Notes: a model not told the origin generated them from the letters alone. Counted from the stretch's first letter, positions 1-8,698 are shown. The stretch is 64,000 bases of DNA from CAWDCV01 sp963728125 (GCA_963728125.1 CAVSIZ010000019.1:372001-436000), one strand, 5' to 3'. Numbers and translations are program-made.

Positions 1-657
1 GGGCTGGCCGACGCCTGTCAAACCCTCGGCGTACCGGTCACCGGGGGGAACGTGAGCTTCTACAACCAGACCGATGCAACGCCCATCCATCCGACCCCGG
101 TTGTCGGCGTTCTCGGTGTGCTCGATGACGTCTCGCTGCGAACGCCGATCGGCTTCCGGCGCGAGGGCGACGTCGTGTACGTGCTGGGTACGACGCGAGA
201 CGAGTTCGGCGGGTCGGAGTGGGCGAACGTCGTCCACGGCCACCTCGGCGGGCAGCCGCCAGCCGTCGATCTCGAAGCCGAGCGGTCACTCGCATCCGTA
301 CTGATCTCCGCGGCGCGCGACGGTTTGATATCGGCCGCCCATGACGTGTCGGACGGCGGTATGGCGCAGTCGCTAGTCGAGTCCTGCCTGCGCGGCGGAT
401 GCGGGGTCGAGATCGCCCTGCCGTACGGCGTCGATGCCTTCGTGTGGCTCTTCGCTGAGTCAGCAGCGCGCGCCGTCGTGGCGGTGCCGCCGTCGACCGA
501 GACCGGCTTCCTGTCGCTGTGCAGCGACCACGATTGCCTCGTCACGAGGCTTGGCGTCGTGGGCGGGGAGAGCCTGGCGGTCGACGGGCAGTTCTCGGTG
601 TCGCTCGACGAGCTGCGTGAGGCCTGGTCGTCGACGCTGCCGGCGCTTTTCGACTGA
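1..657 (+). CDS. purL: Phosphoribosylformylglycinamidine synthase subunit PurL, C-terminal part
   Basis: The reading frame is open from the first base, so the gene begins outside the window and only the last 218 residues are here. PurL is the amidotransferase-coupled synthetase that makes FGAM in step four of purine synthesis. The visible part begins just before the glycine-rich strand VTGGNVSFYNQT, typical of the second AIRS-like half, and contains a second family signature, AAHDVSDGG, near visible residue 113. It lies upstream of purF and purM on the same strand, separated by several unrelated genes. The identification is secure; only the 5' end is missing. Confidence 0.97.
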   Translation, partial: GLADACQTLGVPVTGGNVSFYNQTDATPIHPTPVVGVLGVLDDVSLRTPIGFRREGDVVYVLGTTRDEFGGSEWANVVHGHLGGQPPAVDLEAERSLASVLISAARDGLISAAHDVSDGGMAQSLVESCLRGGCGVEIALPYGVDAFVWLFAESAARAVVAVPPSTETGFLSLCSDHDCLVTRLGVVGGESLAVDGQFSVSLDELREAWSSTLPALFD

Positions 658-677
658 TGCTTCTCTAAACTGTTGCC

Positions 678-1487
678 GTGCCGGTTGCGCACGTCAACGG
701 GGTGGATCTCTACTACGAGGAGCACGGCGAGGGGACGCCGATCCTCGGTATCCACGGGACGCCGAGCTCGGCTCTGCTGTGGGTCGACGCGGCCGAGAAG
801 CTCGCGGAACACGGACGCTGCATCATCTACGACCGCCGTGGCTTTTCCCGAAGTGTTCGCCCGGAACCGTTCGAGGAGGTCGACCTCGTCGACCATGTCG
901 ACGATGCCGCCGCATTGCTCGAGGCGCTGAGGGCATCTCCAGCGATCGTCATCGGACGAAGCACCGGCGGCCAGATCGCGCTCGAGCTCGCGCGGCGCTT
1001 CCCTGATCTGGTGTCCGCACTGTGCCTGCTGGAACCGGCCTTGTTCAGCATCGATCCGGTTGCTGCCGTATTCGCAGAGCACCTGCGCGAGCAGATCCTC
1101 GGGGCTGCCGCGAGCGATCCCTCGGCTGCCGCGGAAGTGGTCATCAGGGAGGCGCTGGGCAACGACGGGTGGGAATCGCTACCTCCCGCACTCCGCGCGA
1201 TGTTCACGTCCGCGAGTCCCGCGGTGCTTGCGGAGGTTCGCGGTCGCGGTCTTGACCTCAGTGCCGAGCCCCTGGTGCTGAGCAACGAGGACCTTGCGGA
1301 AGTGCGTCAGCCCACGCTCCTCGTCTCCGCCACGGACTCGCCAGTGGTGCTTCGGCTCATCAACGACCGGCTCGCTGCGGCCCTCCCGCACAGCCGGCAG
1401 GTGCGCGTCGAGGGCGGTCACCTCATCAATCCGGCGCATCCGGCCGTAATCGAGTTCATTTCGACGCTGCCGCCGCCGTCCGACTGA
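678..1487 (+). CDS. Alpha/beta-fold hydrolase
   Basis: A 269-residue protein with the alpha/beta-hydrolase layout: oxyanion-hole region GIHGTPSS near residue 24, YDRRGFSRS near 52, nucleophile elbow GRSTGG near 93 (Ser in G-x-S-x-G) and a C-terminal histidine in EGGHLINP. It has no signal peptide, so it is probably cytoplasmic. The substrate is unknown. The start is GTG, 20 bases after the purL stop. Its 3' end overlaps the convergent PAP2 phosphatase gene by 32 bases. Confidence 0.88.
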   Translation: MPVAHVNGVDLYYEEHGEGTPILGIHGTPSSALLWVDAAEKLAEHGRCIIYDRRGFSRSVRPEPFEEVDLVDHVDDAAALLEALRASPAIVIGRSTGGQIALELARRFPDLVSALCLLEPALFSIDPVAAVFAEHLREQILGAAASDPSAAAEVVIREALGNDGWESLPPALRAMFTSASPAVLAEVRGRGLDLSAEPLVLSNEDLAEVRQPTLLVSATDSPVVLRLINDRLAAALPHSRQVRVEGGHLINPAHPAVIEFISTLPPPSD

Positions 1488-2082
1488 CGCGCGCAGCGGG
1501 TGTTCCCACCAGGAGATTCGCTAGCCCCCCGGCGGCAAATCCGAGGGCTGCACCGCCGATCAGATCCAGCGGCACGTGCGCGGCGACGTACATCCGACCG
1601 AGCAGGACGATGACGAGCAGCGCCGCTGGCACGATCTTCCACCGCCCGCGCAGGTACGGCGTCACGACGACGGTCAACGCTCCCGCAACAGCGGCATGGC
1701 CGGACGGGAACCCGAGGCTGCCCGCAGCGAAGGTCTCGCGTTCGATGACGCCGTCGAGCAGCTCGTCCGGGCGACCGCGTGAGACGAGCTCCTTCACGAC
1801 GCGGGCGAGGAAGTAGACCCCGACCCCGGCGATAGCCATGGCGACCGCCAGCCGTACACGTCGCAGCACCAGCGCCACCAGGCAGAGCACCGGGATGGTC
1901 AGAAATACGCCGTACTGCATGAACGGCCAGACGACCGGCATCAGCGCGTCTGGCAGGCCATTGATGGCCAAGAACACTGCGCCTTCCCCGCCCACGAGGC
2001 CGCCCGCCGCGAGCGCCCCGGACAGCACGAACAGCGCCAGCCCGCCGACGAGCCAGCCGACGTCGAGCCAGCGCCGCGTCAC
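1456..2082 (-). CDS. PAP2-family membrane phosphatase
   Basis: A 208-residue integral membrane protein with about six hydrophobic helices. All three parts of the PAP2/acid phosphatase signature are visible: K97 followed by RP at 104-105, PSGH at 126-129, and R163 with H169 and D173. Such enzymes dephosphorylate lipid phosphates (phosphatidic acid, undecaprenyl-PP or similar) at the membrane surface; the exact substrate cannot be told. It starts inside the stop of the upstream flippase-like gene (ATGA overlap), so the two form a translationally coupled pair likely acting on the same lipid. Confidence 0.92.
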   Translation of the reverse strand: MTRRWLDVGWLVGGLALFVLSGALAAGGLVGGEGAVFLAINGLPDALMPVVWPFMQYGVFLTIPVLCLVALVLRRVRLAVAMAIAGVGVYFLARVVKELVSRGRPDELLDGVIERETFAAGSLGFPSGHAAVAGALTVVVTPYLRGRWKIVPAALLVIVLLGRMYVAAHVPLDLIGGAALGFAAGGLANLLVGTPAARVSRTAAAASK

Positions 2083-3179
2083 GGAACGCTCGCCTGACTC
2101 GTACCCGCAATGGCCGGATCAAGTGGCGGAGCGGAGTTGCGCCAGGAGTGGTTGCGACGCCAGAAGACGTACGTCCCGGCGCCGACCACGATCGGCAGCA
2201 CGTACGTGAGCAGCCGGTACAGCAGCACGCCCGCGACGACGTTCGCTGCTTCTCCGCCCGCGCTGGTGAGGCCGGCGATGAGTGCGAGCTCGACGACTCC
2301 GACACCACCCGGAGTCAGCGGTATGGCGGTGACGAGGCGGGCGAACGCGAACACGAGCAGTACCTGTGCCCAGCCGACGTCGCTCGCAGATACGCCCATG
2401 GCCCGCAGGCAGACGAGCAGCACGAGGTACAGCGACACGTGACTGACGACGACGCTCAGCGTCAGCCACAGCCACCGGTGCCGGACCAACCCGATGACGC
2501 GGTGGCGCCAGGTGACGAGGGCGATGTCCCAGCCCTCTGCCGGCCCGCGGCGGAAGAGTCGCATCACGCGGGATGCCCAGCCCTGCAGCACGAGACCGGT
2601 TCGGCGCGCGAACTCCTCGCTGCGCAGGATGAGGGCGAACATGACGATCGCGCCCACCAGGCCAGCCAATCCGAGAATCGCTGCAATGAGCCGGCCACCA
2701 CCCGACTGTCCCTGCATCAGCACGATCGCGAGCGCCACGATGGGCAAGCCGAGCTTGAGGAAGTTGTTCCAGATGCCGGTGACGACGACCGACAGGGTGG
2801 TCCGGGACTTCGAGAATCCCCAGGACGACATGATCGTGTATGTCAGGCCGACAGAGATCGCGCCGCCAGCGGGCACCGTATTGGCCACCGCCGTAGTCGT
2901 CTGCGTCAGGACCGCAGCTTGCGGAATCGTCAACCCGGGCGTCGCGACGACGACCACGATCCAGTAGGTCGCGAGGTTCCAGACCGCGATCGCGGCAAGG
3001 ATGAGCGCTTCGGTCCACGTCAGCGTTTTCAGGACCCCGAGCACGGAGGAGAAGTCGGCGAACTGGCGGAAGACGAACCAGAAGATGAAGCCCAGCAGGA
3101 TCAGCGAGACCAGCGCCTGGAGTGCGGTCTTGACGCGTGGGTCGAGTCGGTGAGCAGATCTACCGGCCGTCTCGGTCAC
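2079..3179 (-). CDS. Flippase-like integral membrane protein (UPF0104 / LPG-synthase TM domain family)
   Basis: A 366-residue protein with about eight membrane helices and the pattern of the lysylphosphatidylglycerol synthase transmembrane region (UPF0104/YbhN-like): an N-terminal helix rich in Phe and Val, a central polar loop around residues 195-215, and a glycine-rich TPGGVGVVELALI segment near the C terminus. The aminoacyltransferase half found in MprF is absent. The gene starts at GTG and is coupled by a 4-bp overlap to the PAP2 phosphatase, which suggests a shared role in handling or flipping a lipid-linked substrate. That role is inferred. Confidence 0.85.
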   Translation of the reverse strand: MTETAGRSAHRLDPRVKTALQALVSLILLGFIFWFVFRQFADFSSVLGVLKTLTWTEALILAAIAVWNLATYWIVVVVATPGLTIPQAAVLTQTTTAVANTVPAGGAISVGLTYTIMSSWGFSKSRTTLSVVVTGIWNNFLKLGLPIVALAIVLMQGQSGGGRLIAAILGLAGLVGAIVMFALILRSEEFARRTGLVLQGWASRVMRLFRRGPAEGWDIALVTWRHRVIGLVRHRWLWLTLSVVVSHVSLYLVLLVCLRAMGVSASDVGWAQVLLVFAFARLVTAIPLTPGGVGVVELALIAGLTSAGGEAANVVAGVLLYRLLTYVLPIVVGAGTYVFWRRNHSWRNSAPPLDPAIAGTSQASVP

Positions 3180-3311
3180 GACGCCACCCCCTTGGTCGCA
3201 CGCCTCTGCAATGGCGGCAGTCTCCTCGCACTACTGCCCGCTAGACAACGCCCCCGCGCAGCGACCACCCGGGGTGGTAGGCGGCCGTTGCGTCGCGCTA
3301 CCGCTCGAGGG

Positions 3312-3767
3312 TCAGCCGTCGGCCGATCTCATGATCTCGTCCAGTGCCTGCTGCTGATCTTCCTGTGAGACGTCCCGCAGGTACGTCGCGATGATCCACT
3401 TGTGCCCGAAGGGGCAGCGCACCGCGGCCGTACGGTCGCCGTGGAACTGGTCGGCGGGCTCGCTCATCGAGGTCGCTCCTGCGGCGACAGCCCGCTCGTA
3501 CGCCGCGTCGACGTCGGGGCAGAAGTAGGTGATCGCGACCTGCACGGACTTGTCCGGGTCGGGCGCTTCGAGCTGGTACTCGGGAATCGCCGCACCGAGC
3601 GTGACCAGACCGTCATCGCCGATCAGGATCTCGGCATGCGCGATCGTGCCGTCCGGCAGCGTGAGCCGCAGCCGCTCCCGCGCGTCGAACGCCTTCGGGT
3701 AGAAATCAAGCGCGGCGGCAACGTCTTTGATCGCCAGGTGCGGCGTGATGGTGGGGTATCGGGACAT
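3312..3767 (-). CDS. VOC-family (glyoxalase/PhnB-like) protein
   Basis: A 151-residue protein opening MSRYPTITPHLAIKDVAAAL, the usual start of PhnB-like glyoxalase/bleomycin-resistance proteins. It holds two beta-alpha-beta-beta-beta modules: FYPKAFDARERLRL near residue 22 and a second module from about residue 80. It ends with FGHKWIIATYLRDVS, typical of PhnB-type members. The ATG was chosen because homology begins there; the open frame runs further upstream over the divergent SCP_3 gene. Substrate and metal use are unknown. Confidence 0.88.
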   Translation of the reverse strand: MSRYPTITPHLAIKDVAAALDFYPKAFDARERLRLTLPDGTIAHAEILIGDDGLVTLGAAIPEYQLEAPDPDKSVQVAITYFCPDVDAAYERAVAAGATSMSEPADQFHGDRTAAVRCPFGHKWIIATYLRDVSQEDQQQALDEIMRSADG

Positions 3768-3806
3768 GCGGCCATCTTGACGTAGGTGGTCGCTACGGTC
3801 ACCGTC

Positions 3807-4272
3807 ATGCCCCGCGGACGCGGTATACCCGCTGAACGATTGCGGGCGGCCGCGCAGGCGCAGGCGGCTCGGGCTGGGCGTGCAGGACGTCCCAGGCGAC
3901 CTGGACGGCGTGGCTCGGCTGGTGCTGGACGCGCTGGCTGCCGGTGTCGCCGACGAGTCGGCGGTGCGGGTGGCGACGCGGGGCCTGCTCGATCGGCTCG
4001 CGACGCGTGCCCCCGGTTCGGCGGTGGAAGTCCGGGTGCCGCCGTACGCCGCGGTGCAGTGCATCGGCGGCGCCCGCCACACCCGCGGAACCCCGCCGGC
4101 AGTGGTCGAGACTGACGCGCGGACCTGGTTGGCGCTGGCTGCGGGCCGGCTCACCTGGTCGGAGGCCGTGGCGGGTGGCACAGTGACCGCGAGCGGGGAG
4201 CGCAGCGACCTGTCGCCCTACCTGCCGCTGGTCGAGCCGCTGATCGAGAGTGCGGAGGACACCGATGGATGA
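3807..4272 (+). pseudogene. Sterol-carrier-family (SCP_3-like) protein, split by an apparent +1 frameshift
   Basis: Two overlapping frames together match one small actinobacterial protein normally encoded near purF. The N-terminal part (MPRGRGIPAERLRAAAQAQA) lies in the frame beginning at the ATG. The rest, with VEVRVPPYAAVQCI and HTRGTPPAVVETD, lies one frame forward and runs to the TGA. One surplus base somewhere between about 3845 and 3880 would explain it. Alternatively the protein starts at GTG 3880 and is 130 residues long. The stop overlaps the DUF2630 start. The exact lipid ligand and role are unknown. Confidence 0.75.
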
Positions 4273-4507
4273 CCGTGACGTGCTGAACACCATCGACGAG
4301 CTGGCCGAAGAGGAGCGCCAGCTCCGCGACGGCGCCGTGGGACGGGCGCTCACCGACGACGAGCGGGAACGATTGACCGGTATCGAGGAGCGCCGCGATC
4401 AGGCCTGGGATCTGCTGCGGCAGCGACGGGCGCGCGAGGAGTTCGGCGAGGACCCGGCGCAGGTCAGGGAACGCCCGACCGACGAAGTCGAGGGCTACCT
4501 CCAATGA
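4265..4507 (+). CDS. DUF2630 family protein
   Basis: An 80-residue, very charged, mostly helical protein containing NTIDELAEEERQL and GIEERRDQAWDLLRQRRA, features of DUF2630 proteins in actinobacteria. The ATG at this position overlaps the stop of the preceding gene. A GTG 15 bases upstream is possible but less likely. Its own stop overlaps the next small ORF by ATGA. Function is unknown; the coupling suggests it is expressed with the SCP_3-like gene. Confidence 0.85.
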   Translation: MDDRDVLNTIDELAEEERQLRDGAVGRALTDDERERLTGIEERRDQAWDLLRQRRAREEFGEDPAQVRERPTDEVEGYLQ

Positions 4508-4665
4508 CCCAGCCGGTAGAGGAACCGACGGTCGAGGAGACCGGAGCGCAGGGCGCCGGCGAGCCCATCTCGGGCGGACGCCTGCCGGACGATCCTGCGT
4601 CAGCGGCCGTTACCGAGGAGCCCCCGGCCGACCGGAGCGAGCAGATCGACGATCCGCGCACCTGA
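4504..4665 (+). CDS. Small acidic hypothetical protein
   Basis: A 53-residue ORF whose ATG overlaps the DUF2630 stop, which supports translational coupling. It is rich in Glu, Asp and Pro, has no hydrophobic segment, and ends SEQIDDPRT. It resembles no family I recognise. Composition and linkage suggest a disordered accessory peptide; the evidence for expression is only the overlap. Confidence 0.5.
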   Translation: MTQPVEEPTVEETGAQGAGEPISGGRLPDDPASAAVTEEPPADRSEQIDDPRT

Positions 4666-4728
4666 CCTGGCCGGCTGCGACTGGTTGCCATATGAGGAGC
4701 GGCGGTCGATGGTGGCGACGCCGGCGCA

Positions 4729-4852
4729 GTCGTGATGATCGCCGTGCGGCATTGATGCAGTCGTGAAGATCGTCATGCGACGCTGGGACCGTCGTGAAGA
4801 TCGTTGTGTGACGGCAGTCTGGTCGTGAGGATTGTCGTGGCGAAATTTCGCG
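4729..4852. repeat. Four tandem 31-bp degenerate repeats
   Basis: The core GTCGTGAWGATYG begins at 4729, 4760, 4791 and 4822, exactly 31 bp apart. The copies differ at many positions, so the array is old or has diverged under selection. The last unit contains the palindrome GCGAAATTTCGC (4840-4851). Inverted relatives of the core follow at 4873-4891 and about 4901-4916, so related elements lie on both sides of the palindrome. Confidence 0.85.
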
Positions 4853-4952
4853 ATCGCACGCTCGCCCGGCGACACGACGATCTACACGACCGAAAGAACG
4901 CGGCGATCCACACGCCGGCCAGCCCGATCCGATCCGCAGCCTGACCAGCGCC

Positions 4953-5024
4953 GACTTCACTCACTGGGTGACGAGCAAACTAGGACAAATCACCCTTGAT
5001 GTCGGTCACCAGATGAGTGAAGTC
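4953..5024. repeat. 20-bp imperfect inverted repeat with a 32-nt loop
   Basis: The left arm at 4953-4972 and the right arm at 5005-5024 are inverted copies matching at 17 of 20 positions (core GACTTCACTCA / TGAGTGAAGTC). It could be an ancient mobile-element end pair, a hairpin in the RNA, or an operator. There is no T-run after it. Confidence 0.75.
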
Positions 5025-5246
5025 GCCCCACGACGATGCCGCGCGTAAAAGCGCCACCTACCAGACACTCGCCGCTCACGTGGACACGCCCGCTGCCCAC
5101 TTGACAACGAGCGCCTCCTATCGGGCACACTACCGCCATCTGGTCGTATGACCGGGTGGTCACAACCCCCTGCTGGCGGTCGTCAGGGTCCCCCGTCCCT
5201 GGCGGCCGCCGGGGTTGTGGCGCGCGCGACCACGAGGGGGATTCAG

Positions 5247-5894
5247 GTGCCCACCGACACCTGGGACAAGCTGCCAACGTCGCGTCGCGACCGCGTGCTG
5301 GATGCCGCGGAGCGCGAGTTCGGCAGCCACGGTTACTCCGGCGGCAGCCTCAACGTCATCGCGCGCGACGCCGGCGTCGCCAAGGGGTCGCTGTTCCAGT
5401 ACTTCACCGACAAGCTCGACTTCTACGCGTACGTCTGCGCGTGTGCGACTGAGCGGATCCGCGGCGAGCTCGTGCCCGTGCTCATCGCGCTCGACCCGAC
5501 CCGGCCGTTCGGGCCCTGGCTCACCGACATGCTCAGTGCCTGGATTGCCTACTTCCGCACCCACCCGGTCGAGCGCGGCATCGTCGCCGCGACCAATCTC
5601 GAGATGGATCCCGAGGTACGGGCGGCAGTGCGCGACGTCGCGAACGCGGCGTACCTCGAGGTGCTACGCCCGCTCGTCGTCGGCTTCCGTGATCGTGGTG
5701 ACCTGAACGCGGACGTCGATGTTGACGTGCTCCTCGCGTACCTGCTGCTCCTGGCGCCCCACCTTGCGCTGGCGCCCTACTTGCCCGGCATCGACGCGGT
5801 CCTCGGCCTGCTCGACGCCGATGAGAAGCACAGCGACGATGTGGTTCGGCGACTCGTCGCCGTCCTCGAGGTCGCCGTCACCCCGGAACCGTAG
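5247..5894 (+). CDS. TetR-family transcriptional regulator
   Basis: A 215-residue regulator. The N-terminal helix-turn-helix reads RDRVLDAAEREFGSHGYSG followed by IARDAGVAKGSLFQYF, a clear TetR DNA-binding domain over about residues 10-60. The C-terminal ligand-binding half is all helical. GTG 5247 was chosen because a strong GAGGGGG ribosome site lies six bases upstream and homology begins just after it; the frame is open to 5148. It sits 9 bp before purF, but its ligand and targets are unknown. Confidence 0.9.
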   Translation: MPTDTWDKLPTSRRDRVLDAAEREFGSHGYSGGSLNVIARDAGVAKGSLFQYFTDKLDFYAYVCACATERIRGELVPVLIALDPTRPFGPWLTDMLSAWIAYFRTHPVERGIVAATNLEMDPEVRAAVRDVANAAYLEVLRPLVVGFRDRGDLNADVDVDVLLAYLLLLAPHLALAPYLPGIDAVLGLLDADEKHSDDVVRRLVAVLEVAVTPEP

Positions 5895-5903
5895 ACTCGC
5901 ACC

Positions 5904-7412
5904 GTGCCCGGTGGCGACGGACGGTTGACCCACGATCTGGATCCATCGGAGCAGGGCCCCCAGGACGCGTGCGGCGTCTTCGGCGTCTGGGCTCCCGGGG
6001 AAGAGGTCGCGAAGCTCGCCTACTTTGGGCTGTACGCGCTGCAGCACCGCGGCCAGGAGTCGGCCGGCATCGCGACGAGCGACGGCGGCCAGATCCTCGT
6101 CTACAAGGACATGGGCCTGGTCAGCCAGGTCTTCAACGAGGGCGTGCTGTCGTCCCTGCGCGGGCACCTCGCGGTCGGCCACTGCCGCTACTCGACGACC
6201 GGCGCCAGCGTCTGGGAGAACGCGCAGCCGACGTTCCGCTCCACTGCGACCGGCAGCCTCGCCCTCGGTCACAACGGCAACCTCACCAACACCCGCGAGC
6301 TGGCCCGCATCGTCGACGAGCGACTCGAGGCCGGCGGCGAGATGGCGATCCCGGGTCACCACATCCGCTCGACCAGCGACACCGATCTCATCTGCGCGCT
6401 GCTGGCCTCCCGTCCGGAAGTGCCCCTGGAGATGACGGCGCTCGAGGTGCTCCCCCTCCTGCGGGGAGCGTTCTCGCTGGTCTTCATGGACGAGTCGACG
6501 CTGTACGCCGCGCGCGATCCGCAGGGCATCCGCCCGCTCGTTCTCGGTCGGCTTGCCACGGGCTGGGTGGCCGCGAGCGAGACCGCGGCGCTCGACATCG
6601 TCGGCGCCACGTTCGAGCGCGAGGTCGAGCCCGGAGAGATCGTCGCAATGGACGAGGGCGGGCTGCGCTCTCTGCATTTCGCGGCGCCGGTGCCGAAGGG
6701 CTGTCTGTTCGAGTACGTCTACCTCGCTCGCCCCGACACGACGATCGCGGGGCGGTCCGTGCACTCGACTCGCGTCGAGGTCGGCCGCCGGCTGGCGATC
6801 GAGGAGCCGGCAGACGCCGACATCGTCATCCCGGTTCCCGAGTCGGGTACGCCCGCGGCCGTGGGCTACGCCGAGGCGTCCGGCATCACGTACGGCACCG
6901 GCTTGGTGAAGAACTCCTACGTCGGGCGCACGTTCATTCAGCCGAGCCAGACCATCCGGCAACGCGGGATCCGGCTCAAGCTCAACCCGCTCCGTGACGT
7001 CATCGCCGGCAAGCGGCTGGTCGTCGTCGACGATTCGATCGTGCGTGGCAACACCCAGCGCGCGCTGGTGCGCATGCTGCGCGAGGCTGGCGCGCGCGAG
7101 GTGCACGTCCGCATCTCCAGCCCTCCGGTCAAGTGGCCATGCTTCTACGGCATCGACTTCGCGTCTCGTACCGAGCTGATTTCCAACGAGCTGTCCGTCG
7201 ACGGAATCCGGGCATCGATCGGCGCCGACTCGCTCGGGTACATCTCGCTCGAGGGGCTTGTGGCGGCGACCACCCTGCCCGCCGAGCGGCTCTGCCGTGC
7301 CTGCTTCGACGGCATCTATCCGGTGCCGCTCGCGGAGCCGGTGGTGAGCGCGGACACCGACCTGCCGGTCCTCGTGGGCAGTCGTACCGAGCCCCTGCTC
7401 GTTCGTCCGTGA
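5904..7412 (+). CDS. purF: Amidophosphoribosyltransferase
   Basis: A 502-residue enzyme of the first step of purine synthesis (PRPP plus glutamine to phosphoribosylamine). Cys23 in DACGVFG is the glutaminase nucleophile once the propeptide is removed. YALQHRGQESAGIA and GHNGNLTN are further glutaminase signatures. The PRPP loop VVVDDSIVRGNT is near residue 375. Cysteines in KGCLFEYVY, WPCFYGID and RLCRACFDG match the [4Fe-4S] ligands of the Bacillus-type enzyme, so this is the oxygen-sensitive, Fe-S class. Starts at GTG; its stop overlaps purM by GTGA. Confidence 0.97.
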   Translation: MPGGDGRLTHDLDPSEQGPQDACGVFGVWAPGEEVAKLAYFGLYALQHRGQESAGIATSDGGQILVYKDMGLVSQVFNEGVLSSLRGHLAVGHCRYSTTGASVWENAQPTFRSTATGSLALGHNGNLTNTRELARIVDERLEAGGEMAIPGHHIRSTSDTDLICALLASRPEVPLEMTALEVLPLLRGAFSLVFMDESTLYAARDPQGIRPLVLGRLATGWVAASETAALDIVGATFEREVEPGEIVAMDEGGLRSLHFAAPVPKGCLFEYVYLARPDTTIAGRSVHSTRVEVGRRLAIEEPADADIVIPVPESGTPAAVGYAEASGITYGTGLVKNSYVGRTFIQPSQTIRQRGIRLKLNPLRDVIAGKRLVVVDDSIVRGNTQRALVRMLREAGAREVHVRISSPPVKWPCFYGIDFASRTELISNELSVDGIRASIGADSLGYISLEGLVAATTLPAERLCRACFDGIYPVPLAEPVVSADTDLPVLVGSRTEPLLVRP

Positions 7413-8446
7413 ACTACGCCGCCGCCGGCGTCGACATCGAGGCGGGCAATCGCGCCGTCGACCTCATGGCAGCGTCGGTAGCGCGGGCGACGCGGGCCGA
7501 GGTTGTCGGCGGATTCGGCGGGTTCGCCGGCTTGTTCGATGCCAGTGCGCTGCGACGGTACGAGCGACCGCTCCTCGCGACGTCGACCGATGGCGTGGGG
7601 ACGAAGGTCGCGGTAGCTCAGGCGCTCGACCGGCACGACACCATCGGTATCGATCTCGTGGCGATGGTCGTGGACGACATCGTCGTGTGCGGCGCCGAGC
7701 CGCTCTTCCTCACCGACTACATCGCCTGCGGGCGCGTCGTGCCGGAACGGATCGCGGCCATCGTCGCGGGGATCGCCGAGGGCTGCCAGCAGGCCGGCTG
7801 CGCCCTGATCGGCGGCGAAACGGCCGAACATCCGGGCCTGCTGGACCCGGATGAGTATGACCTCGCCGGCGCGGTCACCGGTGTCGTCGAGGCGTCGTCG
7901 CTGCTCGGACCGGAGCGCGTGCGTGCCGGTGATGTCGTCGTCGCGATGGCGTCGAGCGGCCTGCACGCCAACGGCTTCTCCCTGGTCCGTCATGTGCTGC
8001 GCTCGTCGGGGGTGTCCTACGACTCATCGTTCGAGGGTCGCACCCTGGGTGACGTGCTGCTGATGCCCACGCGGATCTACGCCCGCGACTGCCTCGAGCT
8101 CGCCGGCGCGGTGGACGTGCACGCGTACGCGCACGTCACGGGCGGTGGCTTGGCAGCAAACCTGGCTCGAGTGCTGCCGGAGGGCGTCGAGGCGGTCCTG
8201 GAGCGCTCGAGCTGGTGCCCGGATCCTGTGTTCGCCTACATCGGCTCGCTCGGCGAGGTCGGTGCTGACGAACTGGAACGGACGCTGAACATGGGCGTCG
8301 GCATGGTCGCCGTGGTTGACGCGAATGCCGACGGATCGGCGATCAGACTGCTCGCCGATCGCGGCGTGCCGGCATGGATTGCGGGGGAGATCGTCGACAG
8401 GACGGAGAACGCGAGCGTGCGGCTCGTCGGCGACTACCAGCGCTAG
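7409..8446 (+). CDS. purM: Phosphoribosylformylglycinamidine cyclo-ligase (AIR synthetase)
   Basis: A 345-residue enzyme closing the imidazole ring in purine synthesis (FGAM to AIR, using ATP). Signatures include the N-terminal YAAAGVDIEAGN, the ATP/phosphate loop STDGVGTKV, IDLVAMVVDDI, GGETAEHPG and the C-terminal HVTGGGL. The GTG start overlaps the purF stop by four bases, so the two are translationally coupled. The open frame extends upstream into purF, but homology starts at this GTG. Confidence 0.97.
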   Translation: MNYAAAGVDIEAGNRAVDLMAASVARATRAEVVGGFGGFAGLFDASALRRYERPLLATSTDGVGTKVAVAQALDRHDTIGIDLVAMVVDDIVVCGAEPLFLTDYIACGRVVPERIAAIVAGIAEGCQQAGCALIGGETAEHPGLLDPDEYDLAGAVTGVVEASSLLGPERVRAGDVVVAMASSGLHANGFSLVRHVLRSSGVSYDSSFEGRTLGDVLLMPTRIYARDCLELAGAVDVHAYAHVTGGGLAANLARVLPEGVEAVLERSSWCPDPVFAYIGSLGEVGADELERTLNMGVGMVAVVDANADGSAIRLLADRGVPAWIAGEIVDRTENASVRLVGDYQR

Positions 8447-8449
8447 CCC

Positions 8450-8698
8450 TCAGCGGCGGTCGTCGTCCTCATCGTCACCTGCGTACTGCGCGTAGGGATC
8501 GTCATCGTCGTCCGCGTAAGCGGCGTATGGATCGTCGTCGTCGTCATCGACCGAGGCGTGCGCGACCTCGGACTCCCCGTCGACGCCGTCCTCATGGACC
8601 AGCTCGTTGCGAAGCCGATCGAGGTCGATGCCGCCAGAGTTGTACTTCAGCTGGCGAGCGACCTTTGTCTGCTTGGCCTTGGCTCGGCCGCGCCCCAT
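8450..8698 (-). CDS. DUF3073 domain protein
   Basis: An 82-residue actinobacterial protein with the family N-terminus MGRGRAKAKQTKVARQLKYN, a short middle and an extremely acidic tail made of repeated DDDDDPYA(A/Q)YA units. Its basic head and acidic tail suggest a nucleic-acid or ribosome-associated role, which is not established. It converges on purM with a 3-bp gap, the arrangement commonly seen in actinobacteria. Confidence 0.92.
   Translation of the reverse strand: MGRGRAKAKQTKVARQLKYNSGGIDLDRLRNELVHEDGVDGESEVAHASVDDDDDDPYAAYADDDDDPYAQYAGDDEDDDRR

Larger units (their letters stand above)
4666..5246. other. Repeat-rich intergenic region without a convincing gene
   Basis: This 581-bp gap contains a four-copy 31-bp repeat, inverted relatives of it, and a long inverted repeat, each listed separately. 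Short open frames on the minus strand here are products of the repeat periodicity and have no family features. Confidence 0.7.

Noticed and set aside
4729..4852. 31-bp periodic array considered as a CRISPR
   Set aside because: The repeats are directly abutting and degenerate, with no spacers and no cas genes.
4600..4964. Overlapping minus-strand ORFs with repeated 'MTIFTT...HDDLHD' segments
   Set aside because: They follow the 31-bp DNA repeat, have no ribosome sites and match no family.
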